Below the pieces are notes generated by a model. It saw nothing but the letters and a program-made list of their open reading frames with translations. It ran no database searches and was not told where the DNA came from. This document shows positions 52,618 through 61,220 of a stretch of 64,000 bases of DNA, one piece after another. This stretch comes from Pedobacter zeae (GTDB lineage Bacteria > Bacteroidota > Bacteroidia > Sphingobacteriales > Sphingobacteriaceae): contig NZ_JACIEF010000003.1 in the NCBI RefSeq assembly GCF_014196715.1, positions 1,253,395 to 1,317,394 on the forward strand, written 5' to 3'. The translations under genes were made by a program, and so were the position numbers. Position 1 is the stretch's first letter. Each line of letters starts with the position of its first letter.

Positions 52618-52636
52618 AAAGCCCGGAAGGGCTTTT
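52618..52636 (+). terminator. Short rho-independent terminator after wcaJ
   Basis: Seven-base stem AAAGCCC / GGGCTTT with a GGAA tetraloop and four T. TATCTTTG at 52636-52643, overlapping the T tract, fits the -7 element for the following gene, but no -33 element is in place. Confidence 0.75.
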
Positions 52637-52714
52637 ATCTTTGTAGAAATTTAATGAGTACCATTAGTTCCATAATAAATTACGTTCTTTGCACTTTGAA
52701 TTAAAATTTACCAG

Positions 52715-54343
52715 ATGAAGAAAATCTTATTCTTTTTATTTTTAGTCGTTTCCATTTATAAAGTAAAAGCCCAGGCAGTTTATCAGCCTTACTCTTATCA
52801 GTTTTATCAGAAGCTAAGTAGCGAGATTTATAATCCAAATACACGCTTTCATAGTGCTTTAAAGCCTTTCTTTATCGATGATAGCTTGCTGCGAGATAAG
52901 AATGCACTTTTAATGAATGTTGGGGCAGATTCGACGAGAAAATCATGGGCGGCCAGAAAGTTGTTTCAAGAACATTTATTTGATATTCAAAAAGAAGATT
53001 ATACGGTTTACGCAGACTTTTTGCCAGATTTCCAGATCGGACGTGATTTCTCGGGAAAGAAAAATACTTATCTTAATACCCGTGGCTATCAGGTTGGAGG
53101 TACAATAGGGAAGAAATTTTCTTTTTATACCAGCGGATTTGAGAATCAGGGACGCTTTGCTGACTATTACAGGAACTATATAAATGAGCATGGCATTGTT
53201 CCTGGACAATCTTATAACCGTGTTGGAGGTAAATATGGTCAGGGTTATAATCCGGATATTAATCCTTTAACCGCAGATTGGTCATATGTAACCGCTACCG
53301 TGTCTTATACACCCATAAAATATTTGAATATTACTGCAGGATATGATAAGAATTTTGTTGGTGATGGCTATCGTTCATTGTTATTGTCTGATTACGCCTC
53401 CCCTTATCCATTCCTGAAATTAACGGGTAATTTAGGTAATGTACAATATATGGTGATGTGGGCCGCTATGCAGGATCCAAGTGCTCCGAAATTATCATAT
53501 GAGGCTGGTTTTAGAAAGAAAGGTGGCGTTTTCCATTATTTAGACTGGAATGTGAATAACAGATTATCAATAGGATTCTTCGATTCCATTGTTTGGGCGC
53601 AAACAGACGATGCTGGAAATAGAAGAGGGTTTGATTGGGGCTATGCCAATCCCATTATTTTTTTAAGGCCAATTGAAGCATCAAGCGGTTCTCCAGATAA
53701 TGCGCTCCTAGGATTCACTGGTAAATATAAGTTTGCAAAGGAGTTGGTTGCCTATGGGCAATTTTCTCTGGATGAGTTTCAAGCAAAAGAATTTTTCTCT
53801 TCTGAAGGTAGTTCCAGAAATAAATATGCCTGGCAGTTGGGACTAAGAGGTGCTGATGTATTTCATGTGGCCGGATTAAACTATCTAGTAGAATATAATA
53901 CAGCAAAACCTTATACATTTTCATCACGTAAACCCATTATTAATTATGCCCAATATGGGGAACCTTTAGCGCACCCCATGGGCGCCAACTTTAGAGAATT
54001 GGTAGGTTTATTAAATTACTCTTACAAACGTTTCGATTTTAGCGGTGAGTTAATGTATGCAAAATATGGCTTGGATGAAGCCGGGCAGAATTATGGTAAA
54101 AATATTTTTGAGCCCTATACCGATGCCGTAAAGCCTAATGGAAATTATACTACACAGGGTATCCGGACTGATCTTTTTTATGCAGAAGGAAGAGTTGCTT
54201 ACGTCATAAATCCAAAATATAATCTCCGCTTAGAATTGGGAGGTATATTAAGACGGGAAAGCAATAGCCTTGGTAAAAACAATACAGGCCTAATCACTTT
54301 CGGTTTACGCAGTTCGTTCAGGAATTTATATACTGATTTTTAA
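52715..54343 (+). CDS. Outer-membrane barrel protein of the RemB / capsule assembly Wzi-like family
   Basis: The 542-residue protein has a signal peptide (residues 1-19, ending VKAQ) and a beta-strand-rich body with many aromatic residues, ending in LRSSFRNLYTDF, a typical barrel C terminus. The conserved stretch TAGYDKNFVGDGYRSLLLSD near residue 205 and ADFLPDFQIGRDFSGK near 100 are the hallmark of Bacteroidota proteins related to gliding-motility RemB and to Wzi. Wzi is an outer-membrane lectin that anchors capsule; that role fits the position at the end of the polysaccharide locus. Gliding function in this organism is not implied. Confidence 0.8.
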   Translation: MKKILFFLFLVVSIYKVKAQAVYQPYSYQFYQKLSSEIYNPNTRFHSALKPFFIDDSLLRDKNALLMNVGADSTRKSWAARKLFQEHLFDIQKEDYTVYADFLPDFQIGRDFSGKKNTYLNTRGYQVGGTIGKKFSFYTSGFENQGRFADYYRNYINEHGIVPGQSYNRVGGKYGQGYNPDINPLTADWSYVTATVSYTPIKYLNITAGYDKNFVGDGYRSLLLSDYASPYPFLKLTGNLGNVQYMVMWAAMQDPSAPKLSYEAGFRKKGGVFHYLDWNVNNRLSIGFFDSIVWAQTDDAGNRRGFDWGYANPIIFLRPIEASSGSPDNALLGFTGKYKFAKELVAYGQFSLDEFQAKEFFSSEGSSRNKYAWQLGLRGADVFHVAGLNYLVEYNTAKPYTFSSRKPIINYAQYGEPLAHPMGANFRELVGLLNYSYKRFDFSGELMYAKYGLDEAGQNYGKNIFEPYTDAVKPNGNYTTQGIRTDLFYAEGRVAYVINPKYNLRLELGGILRRESNSLGKNNTGLITFGLRSSFRNLYTDF

Positions 54344-54362
54344 GGAAAGCCTAAAAAATTAT

Positions 54363-54400
54363 AAAGCCTCGGTTATTTTTTATAACTGAGGCTTTTTTTA
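54363..54400 (+). terminator. Rho-independent terminator after the Wzi-like gene
   Basis: Fourteen-base stem (54363-54376 with 54382-54395; one G-T pair), arm AAAGCCTCGGTTAT, small loop, then a T run. Confidence 0.88.
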
Positions 54401-54452
54401 TTTATCCGGTCATCCTTCCTGAGATAATAAGAGGGGCGTTCCTTTTAACGTT

Positions 54453-54480
54453 AAGATTTTTCGCTATGCTCAGAATGGCG
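54453..54480. repeat. Interspersed repeat fragment, TCATTCTGAGC family (inverted)
   Basis: Reads AAGATTTTTCGCTATGCTCA and on to GAATGGCG; the reverse complement begins CGCCATTCTGAGCATAGCGA, a relative of the copies at 11850 and 14161. It lies 18 bases from the dxs stop. Confidence 0.6.
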
Positions 54481-54497
54481 AAACAATACAACAAGCA

Positions 54498-56426
54498 TTA
54501 ACCTGCCATACTATCTGTTGTTCTTTTAACGGCAACCTTTCTAACCGCTTTAATAATGGCATTTTTATCATAACCACATTCAGCCCAAAGTTCGGCCTGT
54601 TCGCCATGTTCTATAAACCGGTCTGGTATACCCAAACGGATTACATTGGCATGGTAACCATGATCGGCCATAAATTCCAATATTGCGGCGCCCATACCAC
54701 CAGGTAAAGAACCGTCTTCTACCGTAATTACATGTTTATACTTAGCAAAAACTTCGTGTAATAAAGCTTCATCTAAAGGTTTGATAAAACGAAGATCGTA
54801 ATGCGCCGGATAAAAACCTTCGCTGTTCAGTTCAGCACGGGCTTCAACAGCAAAATTACCTACATGCCCAATGGTTAATAAAGCAACATCTTCGCCATCG
54901 CAGATTTTACGTCCTTTGCCAATTTCCAAGGCTTTAAACGGTCTTTTCCAATCGGGCATTACCCCATTTCCACGTGGATAACGGATTACAAAGGGACCGA
55001 TGTTTTCCTGTTGGGCAGTAAACATGAGGTTTCGTAGTTCTTCCTCGTTCATCGGGGAAGAAACAATCAGATTTGGGATGCAGCGCATATAAGCAATATC
55101 GTAAGCGCCATGGTGAGTTGCCCCATCGGCACCTGCCAGGCCTGCTCTGTCCAAGCAGAACACCACATTCAGTTTTTGGATGGCTACATCATGAATAACC
55201 TGATCATAAGCCCTTTGCATAAAACTCGAATAGATATTACAGAAAGGAACCATGCCCTGAGCGGCTAACCCAGCTGAGAAGGTTACAGCATGTTGTTCGG
55301 CAATCCCCACATCAAATGCACGTTTTGGCATTGCTTTCATCATGATGTTTAACGATGAACCTGATGGCATGGCAGGGGTAATCCCTACAATTTTATCATT
55401 GGCTTCGGCCAGTTCTACCATGGTATGCCCAAAAACATCCTGATATTTTGGTGGCTGTGGTTTATCCGGAACGCTTTTTTTGATTTCGCCGGTTATCTTA
55501 TCGAACAAACCGGGGGCATGCCACTTCGTTTGGTCTTTTTCTGCCAGCGCAAAGCCCTTCCCTTTTACGGTAATGCAATGCAAAAGTTTAGGCCCCGGAA
55601 TGGCAGATAAATCTTTTATGATTTGGGCCAAACGTTTAACATCATGGCCATCAACCGGACCGAAATACCTAAAATTTAAAGCTTCAAATAAATTACTCTG
55701 TTTAAGTAAGGTACCTTTAATGCTTTTCTCTATTTTCTTTACGTATTTATGCGCGTTAGGCCCAAGTTTAGAAAGCCCGGTAAGCACATGAGAAATATCA
55801 TCTCGGAAACGGTTGTATGATTTCGAAATGGTAATGCTTGTTAAATACTCTTTCAGTGCACCTACATTCGGATCGATAGACATGCAGTTGTCATTCAGGA
55901 TCACGAGTACATTGCTGTTTTCAATCCCGGCATGGTTTAATCCTTCGAAAGCTAAACCTGCAGTCATAGCGCCATCGCCTATAACCGCAACATGCTGTCT
56001 ATTGGTTTCTCCTTTTAACTGCGAAGCTACAGCCATGCCCAAAGCAGCTGAAATTGAAGTAGAAGAGTGGCCCACGCCAAAAGTATCGTATTCGCTTTCT
56101 GAAATTTTAGGGAAACCGCTAATGCCGCCGTATACACGGTTGGTGTGGAATAAATCCCGGCGACCGGTTAATATTTTATGCCCGTATGCCTGGTGGCCTA
56201 CATCCCATACCAACTTGTCGTAAGGGGTATTCAAAGCGTAGTGTAAGGCTACCGTTAATTCAACAACACCCAAACTGGCACCAAAATGGCCACCGTTTAC
56301 ACTTACGATATCAATAATATACTGTCGTAATTCCTGGCTTATTTGTTCTAAGTCAGTTTCGCTATATTGCTTTAAATCAGCAGGATAGTTGATTTTAGAT
56401 AATAGGGGGCCAGCTTTTACTTGCAT
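54498..56426 (-). CDS. dxs: 1-deoxy-D-xylulose-5-phosphate synthase
   Basis: Dxs condenses pyruvate and glyceraldehyde-3-phosphate with thiamine diphosphate, the entry step of the MEP isoprenoid pathway, which supplies the undecaprenyl carrier. The 642-residue protein shows GGHFGASLGVVELTVALHY near residue 38, WDVGHQAYGHKILTGRR near 68, the ThDP motif VIGDGAMTAGLAFEGLNHAG near 140, FRYFGPVDGHDV near 240, RAGLAGADGATHHGAYD near 415 and a transketolase C domain. The ATG at 56426 (MQVKAGPL) gives the family start; the longer frame would add ten residues. It is a single-gene unit convergent with the Wzi-like gene. Confidence 0.97.
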   Translation of the reverse strand: MQVKAGPLLSKINYPADLKQYSETDLEQISQELRQYIIDIVSVNGGHFGASLGVVELTVALHYALNTPYDKLVWDVGHQAYGHKILTGRRDLFHTNRVYGGISGFPKISESEYDTFGVGHSSTSISAALGMAVASQLKGETNRQHVAVIGDGAMTAGLAFEGLNHAGIENSNVLVILNDNCMSIDPNVGALKEYLTSITISKSYNRFRDDISHVLTGLSKLGPNAHKYVKKIEKSIKGTLLKQSNLFEALNFRYFGPVDGHDVKRLAQIIKDLSAIPGPKLLHCITVKGKGFALAEKDQTKWHAPGLFDKITGEIKKSVPDKPQPPKYQDVFGHTMVELAEANDKIVGITPAMPSGSSLNIMMKAMPKRAFDVGIAEQHAVTFSAGLAAQGMVPFCNIYSSFMQRAYDQVIHDVAIQKLNVVFCLDRAGLAGADGATHHGAYDIAYMRCIPNLIVSSPMNEEELRNLMFTAQQENIGPFVIRYPRGNGVMPDWKRPFKALEIGKGRKICDGEDVALLTIGHVGNFAVEARAELNSEGFYPAHYDLRFIKPLDEALLHEVFAKYKHVITVEDGSLPGGMGAAILEFMADHGYHANVIRLGIPDRFIEHGEQAELWAECGYDKNAIIKAVRKVAVKRTTDSMAG

Positions 56427-56509
56427 TCGAAATTTGTGGTAAAAAACAAGATACAAAGTAAGGTAAATTTGTTTTAATATAGAAGAGAAAAATAGTGGTT
56501 TATTACAGA

Positions 56510-56590
56510 GGGTTAAACGGCTGGAGTTTAAGACAAGGGGTAGTGGTTAATCTTTAGTGGGTTAGCGTTAAGCGTTAAGGTTTTAACTTA
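56510..56590. repeat. Degenerate GTTAAGC-type short repeats upstream of dxs
   Basis: The stretch can be cut into 7-base units from 56540 to 56588 on a TTAGTGG/TTAAGCG theme (56554-56560 TTAGTGG, 56561-56567 GTTAGCG, 56568-56574 TTAAGCG). It lies between the divergent dxs and scpA genes and resembles the left block at 7241-7296. Bases 56590-56650 continue as a GC-richer stretch ending AGGACCTAAAA, also seen at 14296. Confidence 0.6.
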
Positions 56591-56675
56591 CGGCAGCTGG
56601 TGATCAGCATGGAGCGTTGCGGACCGGAATTAGGCTGTAAGGACCTAAAAATTTTCACTATGTTTGTTGTTACAC

Positions 56676-57419
56676 ATGCAGTCAGAAAATTTTGAAATAA
56701 AACTTCCGGTATTTGAAGGTCCCTTCGATCTGTTGCTGTTCTTTATTGAGCGCGACGAACTTAATATACAGGATGTTGAGATTGCGAAGATTACCAACGA
56801 CTTTTTGGCCTATATACACAAGCTCCTCGCTTTAAACGTAGAAGTTGCCAGCGAATTTATTTTGGTTGCTGCCACCTTGATGCGTATCAAATCCAAAATG
56901 CTCCTGCCAAGGATCGAGGTGGATGAAGCCGGAAATGAAATCAACGCAGAGCAGGACCTGATTGCCCGGCTGATTGCTTATAAACAGTTTAAATCTGCCG
57001 CAGAAGAAATGAAGGTTTTGGAAGAGGAACGCTTAAAGCAGGACCAACGGGGTAATATTGCTTTCGACCTTACACTGGCTGCCGAATCTTCCTCTCATCA
57101 GGATGAACTGTTATCGTTAGACCTGTATAAACTTTTAACCGTATATCACCGCACCATGCAGAAATATGAACTGCGTAGTGAAGAGGTTAAACATACCGTA
57201 GTGCAGTATCCCTATACGATCGAACAGCAAAAATACTTTATTGCCAACCTCCTCGATATCAATAAACAGATTGATTTTGCCCTGGTGCTTAAAAATTCAG
57301 AAAATAAAGTACATTTCGTATATAATTTCCTTGCCATTTTAGAAATGTTGCAACAACAGATCGTAGAGATCACCATCGGAAGTGGCTTTAACAACTTTAA
57401 TGTGAAAGCATTATCCTGA
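56676..57419 (+). CDS. scpA: Segregation and condensation protein A
   Basis: ScpA is the kleisin that bridges the two SMC heads in the condensin-like complex needed for chromosome segregation. The 247-residue protein opens with FEIKLPVFEGPFDLLLFFIE (residues 5-24), the universal ScpA start, then DVEIAKITNDFLAYI and ASEFILVAATLMRIKSKMLLPR near residue 70, and ends with a winged helix (FLAILEMLQQQIVEI). The ATG at 56676 is used; the TTG at 56664 would add four residues. The partner scpB is not in the window. It is 63 bases before glyA. Confidence 0.93.
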   Translation: MQSENFEIKLPVFEGPFDLLLFFIERDELNIQDVEIAKITNDFLAYIHKLLALNVEVASEFILVAATLMRIKSKMLLPRIEVDEAGNEINAEQDLIARLIAYKQFKSAAEEMKVLEEERLKQDQRGNIAFDLTLAAESSSHQDELLSLDLYKLLTVYHRTMQKYELRSEEVKHTVVQYPYTIEQQKYFIANLLDINKQIDFALVLKNSENKVHFVYNFLAILEMLQQQIVEITIGSGFNNFNVKALS

Positions 57420-57482
57420 TACGGCCTAAATTAAATTTGAAATCCGTACTTTTGCCAAAAAATTACAAACCTCAATATAACA

Positions 57483-58754
57483 ATGACACGCGACAACCAA
57501 ATTTTTGAACTTATCGATAAAGAATTAAACCGCCAAGAGCATGGTTTAGAGCTTATTGCATCAGAAAACTTTGTAAGCAAGCAGGTAATGGAAGCTGCCG
57601 GATCGGTACTGACCAATAAATATGCAGAAGGCTTACCAGGAAAACGTTACTATGGCGGCTGCCAGGTAGTGGATGTGATAGAGCAGATCGCTATCGACAG
57701 GGCCAAAGAATTGTTTGGTGCGGCTTGGGTAAATGTTCAGCCACACTCTGGCGCACAGGCAAACGCAGCTGTAATGCTTGCAGTGTTGCAACCGGGCGAT
57801 AAAATATTGGGTTTCGATCTTTCTCATGGCGGGCACTTAACCCATGGTTCTCCTGTTAACTTTTCAGGTAAGTTATACCAGCCTTTATTTTACGGGGTAG
57901 AAAAGGAAACCGGATTGATCGATTATAAAAAACTGGAAGAAGTTGCCTTGGCCGAAAAACCAAAATTGATTATCTGCGGTGCATCTGCTTACTCCCGCGA
58001 ATGGGACTATGCATTTATCCGTTCGGTAGCAGATAAAATAGGTGCTTTGGTTTTAGCCGATATTTCTCACCCGGCCGGGTTAATTGCTAAAGGCTTGTTG
58101 GCAAACCCACTTCCTCATTGCCATATTGTAACCACTACTACCCATAAAACCTTACGTGGTCCACGTGGCGGTATGATTATGATGGGACAGGATTTTGAAA
58201 ACCCATGGGGATTAAAAACACCAAAAGGCGAAATCCGGATGATGAGCAACCTGCTTGATATGGCGGTTTTTCCCGGTACACAAGGCGGTCCGTTAGAACA
58301 TATTATTGCGGCAAAAGCAATTGCTTTTGGTGAGGCTTTAAGCGAGGAGTACGGAACTTACATTAAACAAGTTGCCGCTAATGCACAGGCTATGGCCAAA
58401 GCATTTGTAGCTAAAGGTTACGGCATTATTTCAGGGGGTACCGATAACCATTTGATGTTGATCGACCTTCGAAATAAAAATATAACCGGTAAAGTAGCTG
58501 AGAACGCTTTGGAAAAAGCAGAAATCACGGTGAACAAAAATATGGTGCCATTTGACGATAAATCACCGTTTGTAACCTCTGGTATCCGCGTAGGTACCGC
58601 TGCCATTACTACCCGAGGTTTAAAAGAGGCCGAAATGGAACAGATTGTTGAACTAATTGACAGGGTTTTAGCCAATCCTGAAGATGAAAATAATCTAAAT
58701 ACAGTGAAAGCTGAAGTGATTAAATTGGTGAGCGCATTTCCACTTTACAGTTAA
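57483..58754 (+). CDS. glyA: Serine hydroxymethyltransferase
   Basis: GlyA interconverts serine and glycine with tetrahydrofolate and is the main source of one-carbon units. The 423-residue PLP enzyme has HGLELIASENFVSKQVMEA near residue 20, YAEGLPGKRYYGGCQVVD near 48, NVQPHSGAQANAAV near 87 and the PLP-lysine motif TTTTHKTLRGPRGGMI near 220 (Lys in THKT), with GIRVGTAAITTRGLKE near 365. Length and motifs are complete. A TACTTTTG element at 57447-57454 fits the -7 consensus. A hairpin terminator follows 32 bases after the stop. Confidence 0.97.
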   Translation: MTRDNQIFELIDKELNRQEHGLELIASENFVSKQVMEAAGSVLTNKYAEGLPGKRYYGGCQVVDVIEQIAIDRAKELFGAAWVNVQPHSGAQANAAVMLAVLQPGDKILGFDLSHGGHLTHGSPVNFSGKLYQPLFYGVEKETGLIDYKKLEEVALAEKPKLIICGASAYSREWDYAFIRSVADKIGALVLADISHPAGLIAKGLLANPLPHCHIVTTTTHKTLRGPRGGMIMMGQDFENPWGLKTPKGEIRMMSNLLDMAVFPGTQGGPLEHIIAAKAIAFGEALSEEYGTYIKQVAANAQAMAKAFVAKGYGIISGGTDNHLMLIDLRNKNITGKVAENALEKAEITVNKNMVPFDDKSPFVTSGIRVGTAAITTRGLKEAEMEQIVELIDRVLANPEDENNLNTVKAEVIKLVSAFPLYS

Positions 58755-58786
58755 GCATAGCTAATTCGATTTAGTAATTATACGTT

Positions 58787-58819
58787 AAAAGCAGTTACAG
58801 GAGTTGTAGCTGCTTTTTT
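58787..58819 (+). terminator. Rho-independent terminator after glyA
   Basis: Stem AAAAGCAG / CTGCTTTT extended inside by TACA / TGTA with small bulges, followed by a T run. Confidence 0.85.
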
Positions 58820-58854
58820 ATTTAAACAAGAAGATCTTTAGTGCTTAATGCTTT

Positions 58855-58872
58855 AAAACAAACGTTTGTTTT
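58855..58872. promoter_or_regulatory. 18-bp perfect palindrome upstream of glmS
   Basis: AAAACAAACGTTTGTTTT (58855-58872) is its own reverse complement and lies 32 bases before the glmS ATG. The AACGTT-centred shape is what a dimeric repressor or activator site would look like. No regulator is assigned. Confidence 0.55.
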
Positions 58873-58904
58873 ATATATTTATCCCAAATTAATAGGATAA
58901 AATT

Positions 58905-60743
58905 ATGTGTGGAATAGTAGGCTATATTGGCTATAGAGAAGCCTGGCCGATTGTACTCAAAGGACTTAAAAGATTAGAATACCGGGGTTATGATAGTGCT
59001 GGTATAGCATTAATGAACGAAAGTGGAGAGCATATCTATAAAAAAGCGGGTAAGGTAGCGGTTTTAGAAGAGTTTGCTAAAGGTCAGGATAAGTCTGGTA
59101 CCATTGGCATGGGCCATACCCGTTGGGCAACCCATGGTGTCCCTTCTGACCGCAATTCCCATCCGCATACCTCCAACAATGGTAAGCTATCAATCATACA
59201 CAATGGCATTATTGAAAATTACGCCACTTTAAAAGAGGAGCTGATTAACCGCGGGCACGAATTTAAAAGTGATACCGATACGGAAGTATTGATTCATCTG
59301 GTAGAAGAAATCCAGAAAATCGAAAACATTGATCTTTTGGAAGCCGTTCGTTTGGCTTTAAGGGAAGTAATCGGCGCTTACGCAATCGTGATTATGGACA
59401 AGGGTCATCCCGACCGTTTAATCGCGGCCAGGAAAGGCAGTCCGATGGTAATTGGTGTAGGGCAGGGAGAATACTTTATTGCTTCTGATGCTACGCCAAT
59501 TGTAGAATACACCAAAAATGTAATTTATTTAAATGATAATGAAATTGCATTGATCACCAAAGAAGATCTTTTGATTAAAAGATTGGATAATGTGGTACAA
59601 ACTCCATTAATCCAGGAATTGCAGTTAAAGTTGGAAATGCTGGAAAAAGGTGGTTTCGATCATTTTATGCTTAAGGAAATTTATGAGCAACCACGTTCGA
59701 TTAAAGATTGTATGCGTGGCCGCATTTATCCTGAAGAAGGAAAAGTACAGCTTGGGGGGATCAAAGAATTCGCAGAGAAATTAAAAAATATAGATCGTAT
59801 TATCATTGTGGCCTGTGGAACATCATGGCATGCAGGCCTGGTTGGCGAATACCTGATCGAAGAATACGCCCGTATTCCTGTCGAGGTTGAATATGCTTCT
59901 GAATTCAGGTACAGAAATCCGATTATTACTGAAAAAGATGTGGTAATTGCCATTTCGCAATCGGGAGAGACGGCCGATACCATGGCGGCCATCGAGATGG
60001 CTAAAGAACGCGGGGCAACTATTTTCGGAATCTGTAATGTTGCGGGTGCTTCCATCCCGCGTTTAACTCATGCGGGCGTTTATACCCACGCCGGGCCTGA
60101 AATCGGTGTGGCTTCTACAAAAGCATTTACCGCACAGGTTACGGTTTTAACTTTAATGGCGTTTTATATGGCCCAGCAAAAAGGCACCATTACCACCTCA
60201 AAACTGACCGAACTTTTAACCGAGCTCGATAATATTCCAGAAAAGATTCAGGTTGCTTTAGAATCGAACGATCTGATTAAAGAAGTTGCAGAAAAAATCA
60301 AAGACTCTACCAACTGTTTGTTTTTAGGGAGGGGCAGCGGCTTTCCTGTAGCATTAGAAGGCGCCTTAAAACTGAAAGAGATTTCATACATCCACGCAGA
60401 GGGTTATCCGGCTGCAGAAATGAAACACGGCCCTATTGCGCTGATTGATGAAGAAATGCCTGTGGTTTTTATTGCCACACAGAATTCATCATATGAAAAA
60501 GTGATCAGCAATATCCAGGAAGTGAAAGCAAGGAAAGGTAAAGTGATTGCCATCGTGACACAAGGTGATACTGAGGTAAAGAAAATGGCCGATTACTGTA
60601 TCGAAATTCCCGATGCCAATGAAGCCTTTTTGCCCCTTATAGCCACCATCCCGCTTCAGTTATTATCGTATCATATTGCAGTATTGCGTGACTGTAATGT
60701 CGATCAGCCAAGAAACCTGGCCAAATCGGTAACAGTAGAATAA
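58905..60743 (+). CDS. glmS: Glutamine-fructose-6-phosphate aminotransferase
   Basis: GlmS makes glucosamine-6-phosphate from fructose-6-phosphate and glutamine, the entry to UDP-GlcNAc for peptidoglycan, lipid A and amino-sugar polymers. The 612-residue protein starts MCGIVGYIG, with the catalytic Cys exposed after Met removal, and has RLEYRGYDSAGIAL near residue 24, HTRWATHG near 71, DTDTEVLIHLVEE near 124, two SIS domains (ACGTSWHAGLVGEY near 305; SQSGETADTMAA near 352) and the C-terminal DQPRNLAKSVTVE. No ribozyme-type leader is seen; instead the palindrome at 58855 may be regulatory. Confidence 0.97.
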   Translation: MCGIVGYIGYREAWPIVLKGLKRLEYRGYDSAGIALMNESGEHIYKKAGKVAVLEEFAKGQDKSGTIGMGHTRWATHGVPSDRNSHPHTSNNGKLSIIHNGIIENYATLKEELINRGHEFKSDTDTEVLIHLVEEIQKIENIDLLEAVRLALREVIGAYAIVIMDKGHPDRLIAARKGSPMVIGVGQGEYFIASDATPIVEYTKNVIYLNDNEIALITKEDLLIKRLDNVVQTPLIQELQLKLEMLEKGGFDHFMLKEIYEQPRSIKDCMRGRIYPEEGKVQLGGIKEFAEKLKNIDRIIIVACGTSWHAGLVGEYLIEEYARIPVEVEYASEFRYRNPIITEKDVVIAISQSGETADTMAAIEMAKERGATIFGICNVAGASIPRLTHAGVYTHAGPEIGVASTKAFTAQVTVLTLMAFYMAQQKGTITTSKLTELLTELDNIPEKIQVALESNDLIKEVAEKIKDSTNCLFLGRGSGFPVALEGALKLKEISYIHAEGYPAAEMKHGPIALIDEEMPVVFIATQNSSYEKVISNIQEVKARKGKVIAIVTQGDTEVKKMADYCIEIPDANEAFLPLIATIPLQLLSYHIAVLRDCNVDQPRNLAKSVTVE

Positions 60744-60771
60744 TTTACAACACAACAAAACAAATAGATAG

Positions 60772-60802
60772 AGCAGCTGCATTAATTTGTAGCTGCTTTT
60801 TT
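60772..60802 (+). terminator. Rho-independent terminator after glmS
   Basis: Stem AGCAGCTGCA / TGTAGCTGCT with one mismatch, a short loop and six T. Its right arm is nearly the same as that of the glyA terminator. Confidence 0.88.
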
Positions 60803-61105
60803 GATATAGAGGTTTTAAGAAAGTTTAGCTTCCGTGCATTACCAGCCGAGCCTTAAGCGGGCTTACCGAATGTAATTTATTCCGCGATCAATATTTGCAT
60901 TCTGATAGGATTTAAGCATCTGACTTTTTCAATTAACCTGATTGTACGGATGCCGTTTTAAACTGTATATTTTTCGATTCCGATAAATTAAAATGGCAGG
61001 AGAAAAAGCGGGGCTACAAGCCAATAAGCATCACCATTAACTTTCAAAATAATCACTATTGAGCATAGAGGGATGATCAGAAAATACCTTAAAATCATGT
61101 TAAAA

Positions 61106-61146
61106 GTAAAGGGCCGATATTCTTTAGAAGAAATATCGACCCTTAC
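61106..61146 (-). terminator. Long hairpin downstream of the minus-strand lipoprotein gene
   Basis: A near-perfect stem (GTAAAGGG-CCGATATT arm at 61106-61121, pairing with 61130-61146) followed on the minus strand by TTTTAA. It lies 75 bases beyond the stop of the gene at 61221. Confidence 0.75.
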
Positions 61147-61220
61147 CATCTAAATTAACGCTCTCGTATATATAAACGACAGTTTTTGCTAAATTGTTTT
61201 AGGAAAATAAAAAAAAGCGG

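Larger units (their letters stand above)
60744..61220. other. Gene-free stretch with terminators and a possible decayed gene
   Basis: 477 bases between glmS and the convergent lipoprotein gene. It holds hairpins at both ends (60772-60802 and 61106-61146). Between them, frame 60937-61062 stays open for 41 codons and reads with a protein-like composition (FFDSDKLKWQEKKRGYKPIS) but has no start codon in place, so it may be a gene fragment. Confidence 0.5.

Noticed and set aside
58755..58904. glmS ribozyme leader
   Set aside because: The gap is only 150 bases and is filled by the glyA terminator and a palindrome; the ribozyme core sequence was not seen.
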